Positions 21,868 to 32,456 are shown, numbered from the stretch's first letter. The stretch is DNA of 64,000 nt from ZC4RG30 sp035556135 (GCA_035556135.1 DATMFO010000003.1:124001-188000); one strand, 5' to 3'. A program made the numbers and translations. The notes: generated by a model from the letters alone, not told the origin.

Positions 21868-21892
21868 GCAAATGAGAGTCAATCTTATTTAC
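21868..21892 (+). promoter_or_regulatory. Possible second Fur site upstream of tonB
   Basis: The stretch around AAATGAGAGTCAATCTTATTT contains GAGAGT-CAATCT-TATTTA hexamers like an array of imperfect Fur half-sites and matches the 19-mer consensus at about 12 positions. It lies just before the tonB start. It is weaker than the site before the receptor. Confidence 0.5.
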
Positions 21893-21902
21893 AATCCGCG
21901 TC

Positions 21903-22553
21903 ATGGGTCTTCTGTCCTCTCCTACCCGCAGTGAACTCCTGACGCGCCGCGGCGGAGCCTTCACCGCCGTGGTCGCCATGCATGTCCTCGCCGTGTCGCT
22001 GCTGCTGCAGTCGAAGGTACGTGCAGACGAAGAAACGCCTGGGCAGCCCATCCAGGTGGTGTTCGTGCAGCAGGAGGCGCCCCGGGAAGCGCCGCCGGTG
22101 CGACCGCAGCTGGAGACGCTGCCGGTGGAAGTGCACATCCCGCCCGTCACGATACAGATCGATTACACCCCGCCGCGCGCGATCACCGCTGCGCCCGCAC
22201 CCGCGCCGCCGCCAGCTGCAGCGCCAGTGGTGGTGCAGGACAACAAGCCGGTGATGCTCGATATCCAGGAAGTCGATGTGCTGCGCGAGCCGGCGCCACG
22301 CTATCCGCGCGCCGCAAGGCAGGCGCGGCTGCAGGGCAAGGTGCTGCTGTGGGTGCAGATCGATGAGCAAGGAAAGCCGCAGCAGGTCCGCGTGCACCAG
22401 AGCAGTGGCCATGAGCAGCTGGATCGTGAAGGCCGCGAGGCAGTGGCGCGCGCGCTGTTCAAACCCTACAGCCGCAATGGCCGGCCACAGGCGGCCACCT
22501 TCATATTTCCCGTGGATTTTGTACTTTCCGTCCGTACTGCAAACCGGAACTGA
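21903..22553 (+). CDS. tonB: Energy transducer TonB
   Basis: 216-residue TonB. A single N-terminal membrane anchor (AFTAVVAMHVLAVSLLLQ) precedes a periplasmic spacer rich in Pro, Ala and Val (around APAPAPPPAAAPVV) and the C-terminal TonB domain (PAPRYPRAARQARLQGKVLL, then REAVARALFKPY). It transmits proton-motive force to outer-membrane receptors such as the adjacent siderophore receptor. exbB and exbD are not in this window, so it must use a complex encoded elsewhere. The start ATG 21903 lies directly after the weak Fur-like site. Confidence 0.9.
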   Translation: MGLLSSPTRSELLTRRGGAFTAVVAMHVLAVSLLLQSKVRADEETPGQPIQVVFVQQEAPREAPPVRPQLETLPVEVHIPPVTIQIDYTPPRAITAAPAPAPPPAAAPVVVQDNKPVMLDIQEVDVLREPAPRYPRAARQARLQGKVLLWVQIDEQGKPQQVRVHQSSGHEQLDREGREAVARALFKPYSRNGRPQAATFIFPVDFVLSVRTANRN

Positions 22554-22626
22554 GCTGATGCGGTCATTGCGGGGTTAGCGGCGCTGGCCGCTGCTAGAAT
22601 GGCCAGCCCCACCCGCAAGGATCAAC

Positions 22627-23706
22627 GTGCGCGTATTCAACTTCGCGGCCGGTCCGGCCACACTTCCGTTGCCCGTACTCGAACAGGTCCAGGCCGAACT
22701 CATCGACTGGCAGGGCGCGGGCATGTCCGTGTTGGAAATCAGCCATCGAAGCAAGGCATTCCTGCGCGTCGCGCAGGAAGCCACGGCAGACCTGCGCGAG
22801 CTGCTGGCAGTGCCCGCAAACTACAAGGTGCTGTTCCTGCAGGGCGGCGCCACCGGCCAGTTCGCGGCGATCCCGATGAACCTCGCTGCTGCTGGCGCCA
22901 CCGTCGACTACGTGAACACCGGTTCCTGGTCGAAGAAGGCGATCGGCGAAGCGAAGCACTTCTGTGCACGGGTCAACGTGGCGGCGGACGCGGCTGGCCG
23001 CTACACCCACGTGCCGGCCTTCAGCACCTGGCAGCGCAGCGAGGATGCCGCGTACCTTCATTACACGCCCAATGAAACCATCGGCGGCGTTGAATTTCCG
23101 TTTGTCCCTGACACTGGTGCCGTGCCGCTGGTGGCGGACTTCTCCTCGTCCATCCTTTCGCGTCCGCTGGACGTGTCGCGGTTCGGCCTGGTGTACGCCG
23201 GGGCGCAAAAGAACATCGGCCCGGCGGGACTTTGCATCGTGATCGTGCGCGAGGACCTGCTCGGCCGTGCCCGTGCCACGACGCCGGCAATCTGGAACTA
23301 CGCCACCATGGCGGCGGAAGATTCGATGTCCAACACGCCCCCCACCTTTGCCTGGTATGTGGCGGGGCTGGTCTTCAAGTGGCTGAAGCAGGGCGGTGGT
23401 CTTGCAGCAATGGGCGCGCGCAACGAGGCCAAGGCGTCGAAACTCTACGCGGCCATCGATGGGTCGGATTTCTATGCAAATCCCGTCGATCCCGCCTGCC
23501 GTTCGTGGATGAACGTGCCCTTCACGCTGGCGAAGCCGGAGCTGGACAAGACCTTCCTCGCGGAGGCGGAAGCCGCCGGCCTCACCAACCTGGCAGGCCA
23601 CCGCTCGGTGGGTGGCATGCGCGCCAGCATCTACAACGCGATGTCCATCGAGGGCATCGATGCACTGATCCAGTTCATGCGGGAGTTCGAGCGACGCCAT
23701 GGCTGA
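22627..23706 (+). CDS. serC: Phosphoserine aminotransferase
   Basis: 359-residue PLP enzyme converting 3-phosphohydroxypyruvate and glutamate to phosphoserine; it also acts in the pyridoxal phosphate pathway. The N terminus (FNFAAGPATLP) is the family signature and the PLP lysine lies in VYAGAQKNIGPAG. GTG 22627 is preceded by AAGGA at 5-nt spacing. It overlaps serA by 8 nt, and the following genes are pheA, hisC, aroA and cmk: an amino acid biosynthesis supra-operon ordered as in many gammaproteobacteria. Confidence 0.96.
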   Translation: MRVFNFAAGPATLPLPVLEQVQAELIDWQGAGMSVLEISHRSKAFLRVAQEATADLRELLAVPANYKVLFLQGGATGQFAAIPMNLAAAGATVDYVNTGSWSKKAIGEAKHFCARVNVAADAAGRYTHVPAFSTWQRSEDAAYLHYTPNETIGGVEFPFVPDTGAVPLVADFSSSILSRPLDVSRFGLVYAGAQKNIGPAGLCIVIVREDLLGRARATTPAIWNYATMAAEDSMSNTPPTFAWYVAGLVFKWLKQGGGLAAMGARNEAKASKLYAAIDGSDFYANPVDPACRSWMNVPFTLAKPELDKTFLAEAEAAGLTNLAGHRSVGGMRASIYNAMSIEGIDALIQFMREFERRHG

Positions 23707-24880
23707 TGCCTTCCGGATCCTCACCCTCAACAACATCAGCGCCAAGGGGCTGGAGCGCCTGCCGCGCGACCGCTACGAGGTCGCCTCGGCGCTGGAAAAC
23801 CCCCATGCCGTGCTGGTGCGTTCCGCCGACATGCACGCCATGTCGCTGCCGCCCAGCGTGCTGGCGGTGGCGCGCGCCGGCGCCGGCACCAACAACGTGC
23901 CGGTGGCCGCGCTGGCCGAGCGCGGCATTCCCGTCTTCAACTCGCCGGGTGCGAATGCGAATGCCGTGAAGGAGCTGGTCATCGCCAGCCTGTTCCTGGC
24001 CGCGCGCAACATCATGCCGGCATGGCAGTTCGCGCGTGCGCAGGGCGGCGATGACAAGGCCATCGACGCGGCGGTGGAAAAGGGCAAGAAGAACTTCGTG
24101 GGCTTCGAGCTGCCAGGACGCACACTGGGCGTGATCGGACTTGGTGCCATCGGTGTCGAAGTGGCCAACTGCGCGCAGGCGCTGGGCATGAAGGTGCTCG
24201 GCTACGATCCGCAGATCACCGTGCAGCGCGCCTGGGAACTTTCCTCCAGCGTGCAGCAGGCGCTGTCACTGGATGACCTCTTTGCCCGCAGCGACGTGGT
24301 CTCCGTGCATGTACCGCTCAACGACGGCACGCGCGGACTGGTGAACGCCGCGCGCATCGCCCTGATGCGCAAGGGCGGTGCGGTGCTGAACTTCGCGCGC
24401 GGCGGCATCGTCGATTCCGCGGCAGTGATTGCGGCGCTGGACCAGGGACACCTGCACGCCTATGTGTGCGACTTCCCCACCAATGCATTGAAGGATCACC
24501 CGAAGGTGGTGACGCTGCCGCACCTGGGTGCCTCCACCGGCGAGGCGGAGGAGAACTGCGCGGTGATGGCGGTGGAGCAGCTGCGCGAGTTCCTCGAGAA
24601 CGGCAACATCCGCAATTCCGTCAATTATCCGGAGGCGGTGATGCCGCGCGTGCCGGGCACCACGCGGCTGGTCATTGCCAACAGCAACGTGCCCAACATG
24701 GTGGGACAGATATCCACCTGTCTGGCATCGGCCGGGGTGAACATCGCCGACCTGCTGAACAAGTCGCGCGGCGGTTTCGCCTACACATTGATCGATGCCG
24801 ACAGTTCGATCGATGCGGCCACGCTGGCGGCGATCCGCGGCATTGAAGGCGTGCTGTCGGCGCGCCTGATCGCGGGCTGA
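23699..24880 (+). CDS. serA: D-3-phosphoglycerate dehydrogenase
   Basis: 393-residue NAD-dependent dehydrogenase for the first step of serine synthesis. It shows the nucleotide-binding LGVIGLGAIGVEVA, the catalytic-region sequences FARGGIVD and LPHLGAST, and a C-terminal ACT domain (TRLVIANSNVPNMVGQISTC). The length fits the short ACT-bearing type, which is often serine-inhibited. It sits between serC and pheA, an unusual direct insertion compared with gammaproteobacteria where serC is followed directly by pheA. Confidence 0.94.
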   Translation: MADAFRILTLNNISAKGLERLPRDRYEVASALENPHAVLVRSADMHAMSLPPSVLAVARAGAGTNNVPVAALAERGIPVFNSPGANANAVKELVIASLFLAARNIMPAWQFARAQGGDDKAIDAAVEKGKKNFVGFELPGRTLGVIGLGAIGVEVANCAQALGMKVLGYDPQITVQRAWELSSSVQQALSLDDLFARSDVVSVHVPLNDGTRGLVNAARIALMRKGGAVLNFARGGIVDSAAVIAALDQGHLHAYVCDFPTNALKDHPKVVTLPHLGASTGEAEENCAVMAVEQLREFLENGNIRNSVNYPEAVMPRVPGTTRLVIANSNVPNMVGQISTCLASAGVNIADLLNKSRGGFAYTLIDADSSIDAATLAAIRGIEGVLSARLIAG

Positions 24881-24886
24881 GCTTCG

Positions 24887-25759
24887 GTGGCGTCCCGTGT
24901 CCGAAAGCCCGCGCCGGTCCGGCGGCCGCGGGCAGATCGCATTTCCCGCGTGGCCTATCTCGGACCTGAGGGCACCTACTCGCACTCGGCCGTGGAGCAA
25001 TGGTTCAAGGCTGGCGCGGAGGCGCTGGCCTGCGCGTCGATCGAAGATGTCTTCAGCGCCGTGCAGGAGGGCAAGGCCGAGTTCGGTGTGGTGCCGGTGG
25101 AGAATTCCTCCGAGGGCGCGGTGAACCTCACGCTTGACCGGCTGATGACCGCCAGTCCGCCCATCTGCGGCGAGATCGAGCTGCGGGTGCAGCACAACCT
25201 GCTGGGCCGGATGAAAAGCCTGGCGCAGGTGCGCCGCGTGTGTGCGCATCCCCAGGCACTGGCGCAGTGCCGGCTGTGGCTGGACAGGCATCTGCCGAAA
25301 GCCGCGCGCGTGCCGGTGAGCAGCAATGCCGAGGGCGCGCGCCTGGCACGTGAGAAGGCCGGCACGGCGGCGATAGCCGGGCGGGTGGCTGCATCGGTAT
25401 ACGGGCTCAACGTGCTGGCGGAAGGCATAGAGGACCATGACCACAACACCACGCGCTTCCTGGTGCTGGGGCGCCGGCGCCCGCGTCCCACTGGCGTGGA
25501 CAAGACCAGCCTGCTGGTGTCCAGCGATCGCGCCCAGGCGGGCTCGCTGGCGCGCCTGCTGGAGCCGCTGGCACGACAGAAGGTGAACATGACACGCATC
25601 GAATCGCGACCCTCGCGGCGGCACAAGTGGGAATACGTGTTTTTCATTGACGTGGAAGGGCACGCGAAGGACGCGCCACTGGCGAAGGCACTGGCAGCGC
25701 TGCGCGAGCGCAGCTCGCTGTTCCGCGTGCTGGGATCTTATCCGCGGGCGGTGCTGTGA
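24887..25759 (+). CDS. pheA: Prephenate dehydratase without a chorismate mutase domain
   Basis: 290-residue prephenate dehydratase, which makes phenylpyruvate for phenylalanine synthesis. The PDT domain begins at about residue 20 (VAYLGPEGTYSHSAVEQWF) and contains NTTRFLVLG. It is followed by a regulatory ACT domain with the phenylalanine-binding ESRPSRR. Most gammaproteobacterial PheA proteins carry an N-terminal AroQ chorismate mutase domain; here only about 20 basic residues precede the PDT domain. GTG 24887 lacks a clear ribosome binding site, so the exact start is uncertain. The stop overlaps the hisC start. Confidence 0.88.
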   Translation: MASRVRKPAPVRRPRADRISRVAYLGPEGTYSHSAVEQWFKAGAEALACASIEDVFSAVQEGKAEFGVVPVENSSEGAVNLTLDRLMTASPPICGEIELRVQHNLLGRMKSLAQVRRVCAHPQALAQCRLWLDRHLPKAARVPVSSNAEGARLAREKAGTAAIAGRVAASVYGLNVLAEGIEDHDHNTTRFLVLGRRRPRPTGVDKTSLLVSSDRAQAGSLARLLEPLARQKVNMTRIESRPSRRHKWEYVFFIDVEGHAKDAPLAKALAALRERSSLFRVLGSYPRAVL

Positions 25760-26880
25760 GCGCCGGTTCCTCGGCAACTGCCGCGGTCCGCGGCCTGGCG
25801 CCCTATGTCATCGGCAAGCCCATCGCCGAGCTGGCGCGCGAGCTGGGCATGGACGAGGCCAGCATCATCAAGCTGGCCTCGAACGAGAATCCGCTTGGCC
25901 CCAGCCCCGCGGCGCTGGCTGCCATGCAGCGCGCACTGCAGGACGTGTGGCTTTACCCGGATGGCAATGGCCATGACCTGAAGGTCGCGATCGCCCGCCA
26001 CCATGACGTGGCGATGAACCAGGTGACGCTGGGCAACGGCTCCAATGACCTGCTCGTGCTGCTGGCGGAGGCCTTCCTCACGCCGGACTCCAGCGCGGTG
26101 TTTTCGCAATATGCATTTGCGATCTACGGGCTGGTCGTGCAGGCCACCGGCGCGCGGTCGAACGTGGCGCCGGCATTCCCGGCCGGACATCCGATGGCGC
26201 TGGGCCATGACCTGAAGGCCATGCGTGCGGCGATCACTGCCGACACACGCCTGCTGTACATCGCCAATCCCAACAATCCCACCGGCACCTGGGTGGATAC
26301 CACAGCACTGCGCGAGTTCCTCGATGCCGTGCCTGCACAGGTCATCGTCGTGCTGGATGAGGCCTATTTCGAATATTCCCGCCGCGTGGATTGCCCGGAT
26401 GGCATGACGCTGCTGGAGCGGTACCCGAACCTGGTGGTGCTGCGCACGTTCTCGAAGGCGCACGGTCTGGCGGGCGTGCGTGTGGGCTATGGCATCTCGC
26501 ATCCCGACGTGGCCGACATGCTCAATCGCGTGCGGCAGCCCTTCAACGTGAACATCCCGGCATTGGCGGGCGCCGAAGCCGCGCTGGCGGACGCCGACCA
26601 GCCCCGGCGTGCACAGCAGCTGGTGGAGGAAGGGCTCAGGCAGCTGGGCACCGCGCTGCCACCCCTGGGCCTGAAGGTGTATCCCAGCGCGGGCAACTTC
26701 GTGCTGGTGGACACCGGCGGCGACGGGCGGCTGGTGTATGAGAAGCTGCTGCGGCATGGCGTGATCGTGCGTCCTGTGGGCGGGTATGGCCTGCCGGGGT
26801 GCCTCAGGATCACCATCGGCACCGCGCAGCAGAACGAGAAGCTGATCCGCTCATTGGCAGCGGTGACGAAGGAAAGCTGA
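25756..26880 (+). CDS. hisC: Histidinol-phosphate aminotransferase
   Basis: 374-residue class I/II PLP aminotransferase. The N terminus PYVIGKPIAELARELG and the phrase KLASNENPLGPSP are typical HisC features; the PLP lysine lies in RTFSKAHGLAGVRVGYG. It acts in histidine synthesis, and HisC paralogues placed next to pheA and aroA often also aminate phenylpyruvate or hydroxyphenylpyruvate. That dual role is inferred from context. GTG 25756 overlaps the pheA stop (GTGA). Confidence 0.92.
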   Translation: MSAGSSATAAVRGLAPYVIGKPIAELARELGMDEASIIKLASNENPLGPSPAALAAMQRALQDVWLYPDGNGHDLKVAIARHHDVAMNQVTLGNGSNDLLVLLAEAFLTPDSSAVFSQYAFAIYGLVVQATGARSNVAPAFPAGHPMALGHDLKAMRAAITADTRLLYIANPNNPTGTWVDTTALREFLDAVPAQVIVVLDEAYFEYSRRVDCPDGMTLLERYPNLVVLRTFSKAHGLAGVRVGYGISHPDVADMLNRVRQPFNVNIPALAGAEAALADADQPRRAQQLVEEGLRQLGTALPPLGLKVYPSAGNFVLVDTGGDGRLVYEKLLRHGVIVRPVGGYGLPGCLRITIGTAQQNEKLIRSLAAVTKES

Positions 26881-26886
26881 CATCGA

Positions 26887-28188
26887 ATGAAAAACTGGAA
26901 GGTCGAACCCGCGCGGGAAGTATCAGGGCGCATGCGCGTCCCGGGGGACAAGTCCATATCGCACCGCTCGGTGATGCTGGGCGGCATCGCCGAGGGCCGC
27001 ACCGAGGTCACCGGCTTCCTCGACGGGGAGGACTGTCTTGCCACGGTGGAGGCCTTCCGTGCCATGGGCGTCACCGTGGAGCGCCACAGCGACACTGCAC
27101 TCACTGTGCATGGCCGCGGCCTGCACGGGCTCAGCGCGCCGGCGCGTGTGCTGGACATGGGCAACGCGGGCACGGCCATCCGGCTGTCGATGGGACTGCT
27201 CTGCGGCCAGCGGTTCAGCACCACGCTCACCGGCGATGAATCCTTGCGCTCCCGGCCCATGGAGCGCGTGGCCGCGCCGCTGCGGCTGATGGGCGCACGC
27301 ATCGACACCACCGCGGGCAAGCCGCCGGTGACGCTGCATCCTGCCGGGCGCCTCACCGGCATCGACTACGCCATGCCCATGGCCAGCGCGCAGGTGAAGT
27401 CGGCCGTCCTGCTGGCAGGCCTGTATGCCGAAGGCCGCACCAGCGTGACCGAGCCCGCACCGACGCGCGACCATACCGAACGGATGCTGCGGGGCTTCGG
27501 CCTGGATGTGGAGACTTCGGGGTCGCGCGCCAGCCTCGATGGAAGGCAGAAGCTCAGCGGCACGCGCATCGCGGTGCCGGGCGACATCTCTTCGGCAGCG
27601 TTCTTCCTTGTGGCAGGCGCCATCGCTGGTCGCGACGACTTCGTGCTGGAGAACGTGGGCATCAATCCCACCCGCACCGGCATCCTCGATGTGCTGAAGC
27701 TGATGGGAGCAGACCTGCGCGTGCATGAGCGCGAGTCGCAGGGCGGGGAGCCCGTGGCCGACATCGAGGTGCGGCGCTCGGCGCTGCGCGGCGTGGCTGT
27801 GCCGCCAGATCTCGTGCCGCTGGCCATCGATGAGCTGCCGGTGCTGTTCATCGCGGCCGCAGCAGCGGAAGGCGAGACCGTGTTCACGGGCGCGGCCGAG
27901 CTGCGCGTGAAGGAAAGCGACCGGCTGGCGGTGATGGCCGACGGCCTCACGCGTGCCGGCGTGCCCAATGAACTGCTGCCGGATGGCATCCGCATCAGCG
28001 GCGGCCATCGCCTGCACAGTGCCGAGATCGAAAGCCACGGGGACCACCGCATTGCCATGTCCTTCGCCATCGCCAGCCTGCTGGCCGATGGCGAACTGAA
28101 GGTCCGGGACGTGGCCAACGTGGCCACCTCCTTCCCCGGGTTTACCGCCATCGCGGCCGGCTGCGGCCTGAACGTGCGGGAAGCATGA
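26887..28188 (+). CDS. aroA: 3-phosphoshikimate 1-carboxyvinyltransferase (EPSP synthase)
   Basis: 433-residue enzyme of the shikimate pathway joining shikimate 3-phosphate and phosphoenolpyruvate. Signatures are PGDKSISHR near the N terminus, LDMGNAGTAIRL, RPMERV, and ESHGDHRIAMSFA near the C terminus. It begins 6 nt after hisC and overlaps cmk by 4 nt. There is no fused prephenate dehydrogenase domain, unlike some gammaproteobacterial arrangements. Confidence 0.96.
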   Translation: MKNWKVEPAREVSGRMRVPGDKSISHRSVMLGGIAEGRTEVTGFLDGEDCLATVEAFRAMGVTVERHSDTALTVHGRGLHGLSAPARVLDMGNAGTAIRLSMGLLCGQRFSTTLTGDESLRSRPMERVAAPLRLMGARIDTTAGKPPVTLHPAGRLTGIDYAMPMASAQVKSAVLLAGLYAEGRTSVTEPAPTRDHTERMLRGFGLDVETSGSRASLDGRQKLSGTRIAVPGDISSAAFFLVAGAIAGRDDFVLENVGINPTRTGILDVLKLMGADLRVHERESQGGEPVADIEVRRSALRGVAVPPDLVPLAIDELPVLFIAAAAAEGETVFTGAAELRVKESDRLAVMADGLTRAGVPNELLPDGIRISGGHRLHSAEIESHGDHRIAMSFAIASLLADGELKVRDVANVATSFPGFTAIAAGCGLNVREA

Positions 28189-28883
28189 GTTCGCCAGCCG
28201 GCGCAGCGGGCGCCGTGCCCGTGATCACCATCGACGGGCCCAGCGGCTCCGGCAAGGGGACTATCAGCCGCCGCGTGGCGGCACTGCTGGACTGGCACCT
28301 GCTGGACAGCGGGGCCCTCTACCGCCTGGTCGCCCTGGCAGCCGGGAAGGCGGGTCTCGATCCGGCAGACCAGGCAGCCCATGCTGCTGCCGCGGCCGGC
28401 ATGGCCGTCACCTTCGGGCAGACCGCTACTGGCGACGAGAAGGTGCTGCTGGCTGACGAGGACGTGACGGCCGCCATCCGCACCGAAGAGGCCGGGCAGG
28501 GTGCCTCCCGCGTCGCCGCCTGGCCCCCGGTTCGCGCCGCGCTGCTGCAGCGCCAGAGGGATTTCGCCCAGCCACCGGGCCTGGTGGCCGACGGCCGGGA
28601 CATGGGCACCGTGGTTTTCCCGTCTGCCGCACTGAAGATCTTCCTCACCGCCAGCCCTGAAGAAAGGGCCCGAAGACGCTATAACCAGTTGAAAGACAAG
28701 GGGTCTGGTGCTAGCCTTGCCGCCCTTTCGCTGGAGATAGCCGAGCGTGACAGGCGGGATTCAACCCGCGCCGTGGCGCCGCTGCTGCCCGCCGCTGATG
28801 CCATGACCATCGACAGCACCAGCCTCACGATCGATGAGGTGGTGCAGCGGATCATGGCCGAAGTGCGGGCTCGCCGCATCTGA
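28185..28883 (+). CDS. cmk: Cytidylate kinase
   Basis: 232-residue kinase that phosphorylates CMP and dCMP. P-loop IDGPSGSGKGT near the N terminus, the CMP-binding stretch LLDSGALYRLVAL, and ADGRDMGTVVFP are all present. ATG 28185 overlaps the aroA stop. The order aroA-cmk-rpsA-ihfB is strongly conserved in proteobacteria. Confidence 0.96.
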   Translation: MSSPAGAAGAVPVITIDGPSGSGKGTISRRVAALLDWHLLDSGALYRLVALAAGKAGLDPADQAAHAAAAAGMAVTFGQTATGDEKVLLADEDVTAAIRTEEAGQGASRVAAWPPVRAALLQRQRDFAQPPGLVADGRDMGTVVFPSAALKIFLTASPEERARRRYNQLKDKGSGASLAALSLEIAERDRRDSTRAVAPLLPAADAMTIDSTSLTIDEVVQRIMAEVRARRI

Positions 28884-28905
28884 CTCCAGCAGAAGGTTTT
28901 TGGTC

Positions 28906-28926
28906 GGACACCACCCGGTGGCGTCC
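28906..28926 (+). other. Hairpin in the cmk-rpsA spacer
   Basis: GGAC-A-CCAC and GTGG-C-GTCC pair as a 4+4 bp stem with one mismatch and a tight loop. It is followed by TTTCAAC rather than a T-run. It could be a weak terminator of the upstream operon or part of an rpsA leader structure; S1 is known to control its own translation through leader structure. Confidence 0.4.
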
Positions 28927-28985
28927 GTGTTTCAACATAACCGTGCCCCGCGCAACGCAAGGCCGCGGCACGTAACGAGTGGTGC

Positions 28986-30668
<1,683 letters not shown>

Positions 30669-30683
30669 GCGCAACGCACGCCG

Positions 30684-30716
30684 GGCGGGCCGCTGCAGGA
30701 AGCTGAGCGGCCCGCC
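30684..30716 (+). terminator. Strong hairpin after rpsA
   Basis: An 11-bp perfect inverted repeat, GGCGGGCCGCT with AGCGGCCCGCC, encloses an 11-nt loop. No T-run follows, so it may act as an mRNA stabiliser, processing site or attenuator between rpsA and ihfB rather than a classic intrinsic terminator. Confidence 0.5.
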
Positions 30717-30739
30717 AGGTGCATCCAGGGCAGGCCCGC

Positions 30740-31042
30740 ATGACGAAGTCGGAACTGATCGAGATCATCACTGCCAAGCAGAAGCATCTGCCCGCGCGTG
30801 ACGTCGAGCTGGCTCTCAAGCAGATCCTGGAAATCATGAGTGATGCGCTCTCGCAGGGGCAGCGCATCGAGATCCGCGGTTTTGGCAGCTTCTCGCTGCA
30901 CTTCCGTCCGCCGCGGCAGGGGCGCAATCCCAAGACCGGCGAGGCCGTGGCCCTGTCGGGCAAGCACGTGCCGCACTTCAAACCGGGCAAGGACCTGCGC
31001 GAGCGGGTCAACGAAAGCGCGGGGCAGCCTATCCGCGATTGA
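30740..31042 (+). CDS. ihfB: Integration host factor subunit beta
   Basis: 100-residue HU/IHF-family DNA-bending protein. The start MTKSELIEII, the middle SDALSQGQRIEIRGFGSFSL and the beta-arm region RPPRQGRNPKTGEAV, with the intercalating Pro, match IHF beta. ATG 30740 is used because it matches family N termini; an upstream in-frame start would add seven residues. The location after rpsA is the standard place for ihfB. Confidence 0.95.
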   Translation: MTKSELIEIITAKQKHLPARDVELALKQILEIMSDALSQGQRIEIRGFGSFSLHFRPPRQGRNPKTGEAVALSGKHVPHFKPGKDLRERVNESAGQPIRD

Positions 31043-31047
31043 AGCCG

Positions 31048-31076
31048 GTGAATCGGCGCGATCGCGCCGGATTCAC
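31048..31076 (+). terminator. Long hairpin after ihfB
   Basis: GTGAATC and GATTCAC flank the 14-bp palindrome GGCGCGATCGCGCC, giving a near-perfect stem with a single-base bulge just after the ihfB stop. There is no T-run. It is probably a transcript end or 3' stabiliser. Confidence 0.5.
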
Positions 31077-31153
31077 GCATCCGATGCCGGATGCATCACC
31101 TCCACACTGTCCGGGCGGCCGCGGTGGCCGACGCACATTTCCGGAGGTTTCCC

Positions 31154-31501
31154 ATGCTTGCACACAGACAGTCCCTGGTGGCGCTCACGATCGGCATCCT
31201 GCTGCTCTTGTTCGGGTCTGCGGTTCCCGCCGCGCAGGTGAACATCAACACGGCAGACGCGGCCACGCTGGCGAAAGAGCTCAAGGGCATCGGCCTCAAG
31301 CGCGCCCAGGACATCGTCGACTACCGCCAGAAGCACGGACCCTTCAAGTCGGCCGATGAGCTGGCACTGGTGAAGGGTATCGGGCCCGCGGCCATTGCCA
31401 AGAACCGGGAGATCATCCGCACCGATGGCAAGGCGGCACAGGCACCCGGGGCCAGGCCGGCGGCATTGCCGGCGAAACCGGTCACAGACCGGTCACGATG
31501 A
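31154..31501 (+). CDS. Exported ComEA-like helix-hairpin-helix protein
   Basis: 115-residue protein with a cleavable or anchoring N-terminal hydrophobic segment (LVALTIGILLLLFGSAVPAA) and one ComEA-type (HhH)2 domain: VNINTADAATLAKELKGIG and FKSADELALVKGIG. Such periplasmic proteins bind incoming DNA during natural transformation, though many free-standing HhH proteins have untested roles. The C-terminal tail is Ala/Pro-rich. ATG 31154 follows a GGAGG site at good spacing; an earlier in-frame start would bury the signal peptide. Confidence 0.85.
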   Translation: MLAHRQSLVALTIGILLLLFGSAVPAAQVNINTADAATLAKELKGIGLKRAQDIVDYRQKHGPFKSADELALVKGIGPAAIAKNREIIRTDGKAAQAPGARPAALPAKPVTDRSR

Positions 31502-31565
31502 ACTATGCCGCGGGCGGGGTCCTGTAACATGCGGACATCAGACTTCGCTCAGGAGTGAGCCAGTA

Positions 31566-32456
31566 ATGATGCGAGCAACGGACAGCAGGAAAGTCAGGAC
31601 AGCAGTGTTCCCCGTGGCGGGGCGGGGTACCCGCTTCCTGCCGGCGACCAAGGCCAGTCCGAAGGAAATGCTGCCCGTGGTCGACAAGCCGCTGATCCAG
31701 TACGCGGTCGAAGAAGCGCTGGCCGCTGGTGCGACGCGCCTGGTGTTCATCACCGGCGCGTCCAAGCGGGCCATCGAAGATCATTTCGATACCGATGCGG
31801 AGCTGGAAAAGCTGCTCGATTCCCAGGGCAAGTCCGAGCTTGCTGACCAGCTGCGCAGCGTGCTGCCGGCCAATGCCACCTGCATCTTCATCCGCCAGCC
31901 GGCACCGTTGGGCCTGGGTCATGCCGTGTTGTGTGCCCGGCCGGCGGTGGGCGATGAGCCCTTCTTCGTGCACCTTGCCGACGACCTCATTGACGCGGAA
32001 AAGCCCTGCCTGCAGCAGATGGCCGAGGTGCACGAGCGCAATGGCCGCAGCGTGCTGGGGGTGGAGGAAGTAGAGCCTTCCGAGACCGACAAGTACGGCA
32101 TCGTGGATGCCAACGGCTCAACCGAGCGCGTGGTTGCCATCAAGGCAATTGTGGAGAAGCCGAAGCCGTCCAAGGCGCCTTCCAATCTTGCGGTCGTTGG
32201 CCGCTACGTGCTGACACCAGCAATTTTCGACCACCTCGAGGAGATCGGTGCCGGAGCCGGTGGCGAGATCCAGCTCACCGACGGCATTGCCCGCCTGATG
32301 AAGGAAGAGGACGTCTACGCCTACCGCTTCACCGGCAAGCGCTACGATTGCGGTAGCAAGCTGGGGTACCTGCAGGCCACGGTGGAATACGGGCTCAAGC
32401 ACGCCAAGCTCGGCGAGCCTTTCAGGGAATACCTGCAGCAGCTGATGTGCCGCTAG
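31566..32456 (+). CDS. galU: UTP--glucose-1-phosphate uridylyltransferase
   Basis: 296-residue GalU, which makes UDP-glucose for envelope polysaccharides and exopolysaccharide. Clear motifs are FPVAGRGTRFLPATKASPKE at the N terminus and, further on, SEGTDKYGIV-type sequence (here SETDKYGIV), GEIQLTDG and FTGKRYDCGSKLGYL. ATG 31566 (second ATG three bases on) lies after CAGGAG. The stop overlaps that of the convergent DUF8021-like gene at CTAG. Confidence 0.95.
   Translation: MMRATDSRKVRTAVFPVAGRGTRFLPATKASPKEMLPVVDKPLIQYAVEEALAAGATRLVFITGASKRAIEDHFDTDAELEKLLDSQGKSELADQLRSVLPANATCIFIRQPAPLGLGHAVLCARPAVGDEPFFVHLADDLIDAEKPCLQQMAEVHERNGRSVLGVEEVEPSETDKYGIVDANGSTERVVAIKAIVEKPKPSKAPSNLAVVGRYVLTPAIFDHLEEIGAGAGGEIQLTDGIARLMKEEDVYAYRFTGKRYDCGSKLGYLQATVEYGLKHAKLGEPFREYLQQLMCR

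Noticed and set aside
28884..28985. Intrinsic terminator between cmk and rpsA
   Set aside because: A hairpin exists but no T-run follows, so it is listed only as a hairpin.
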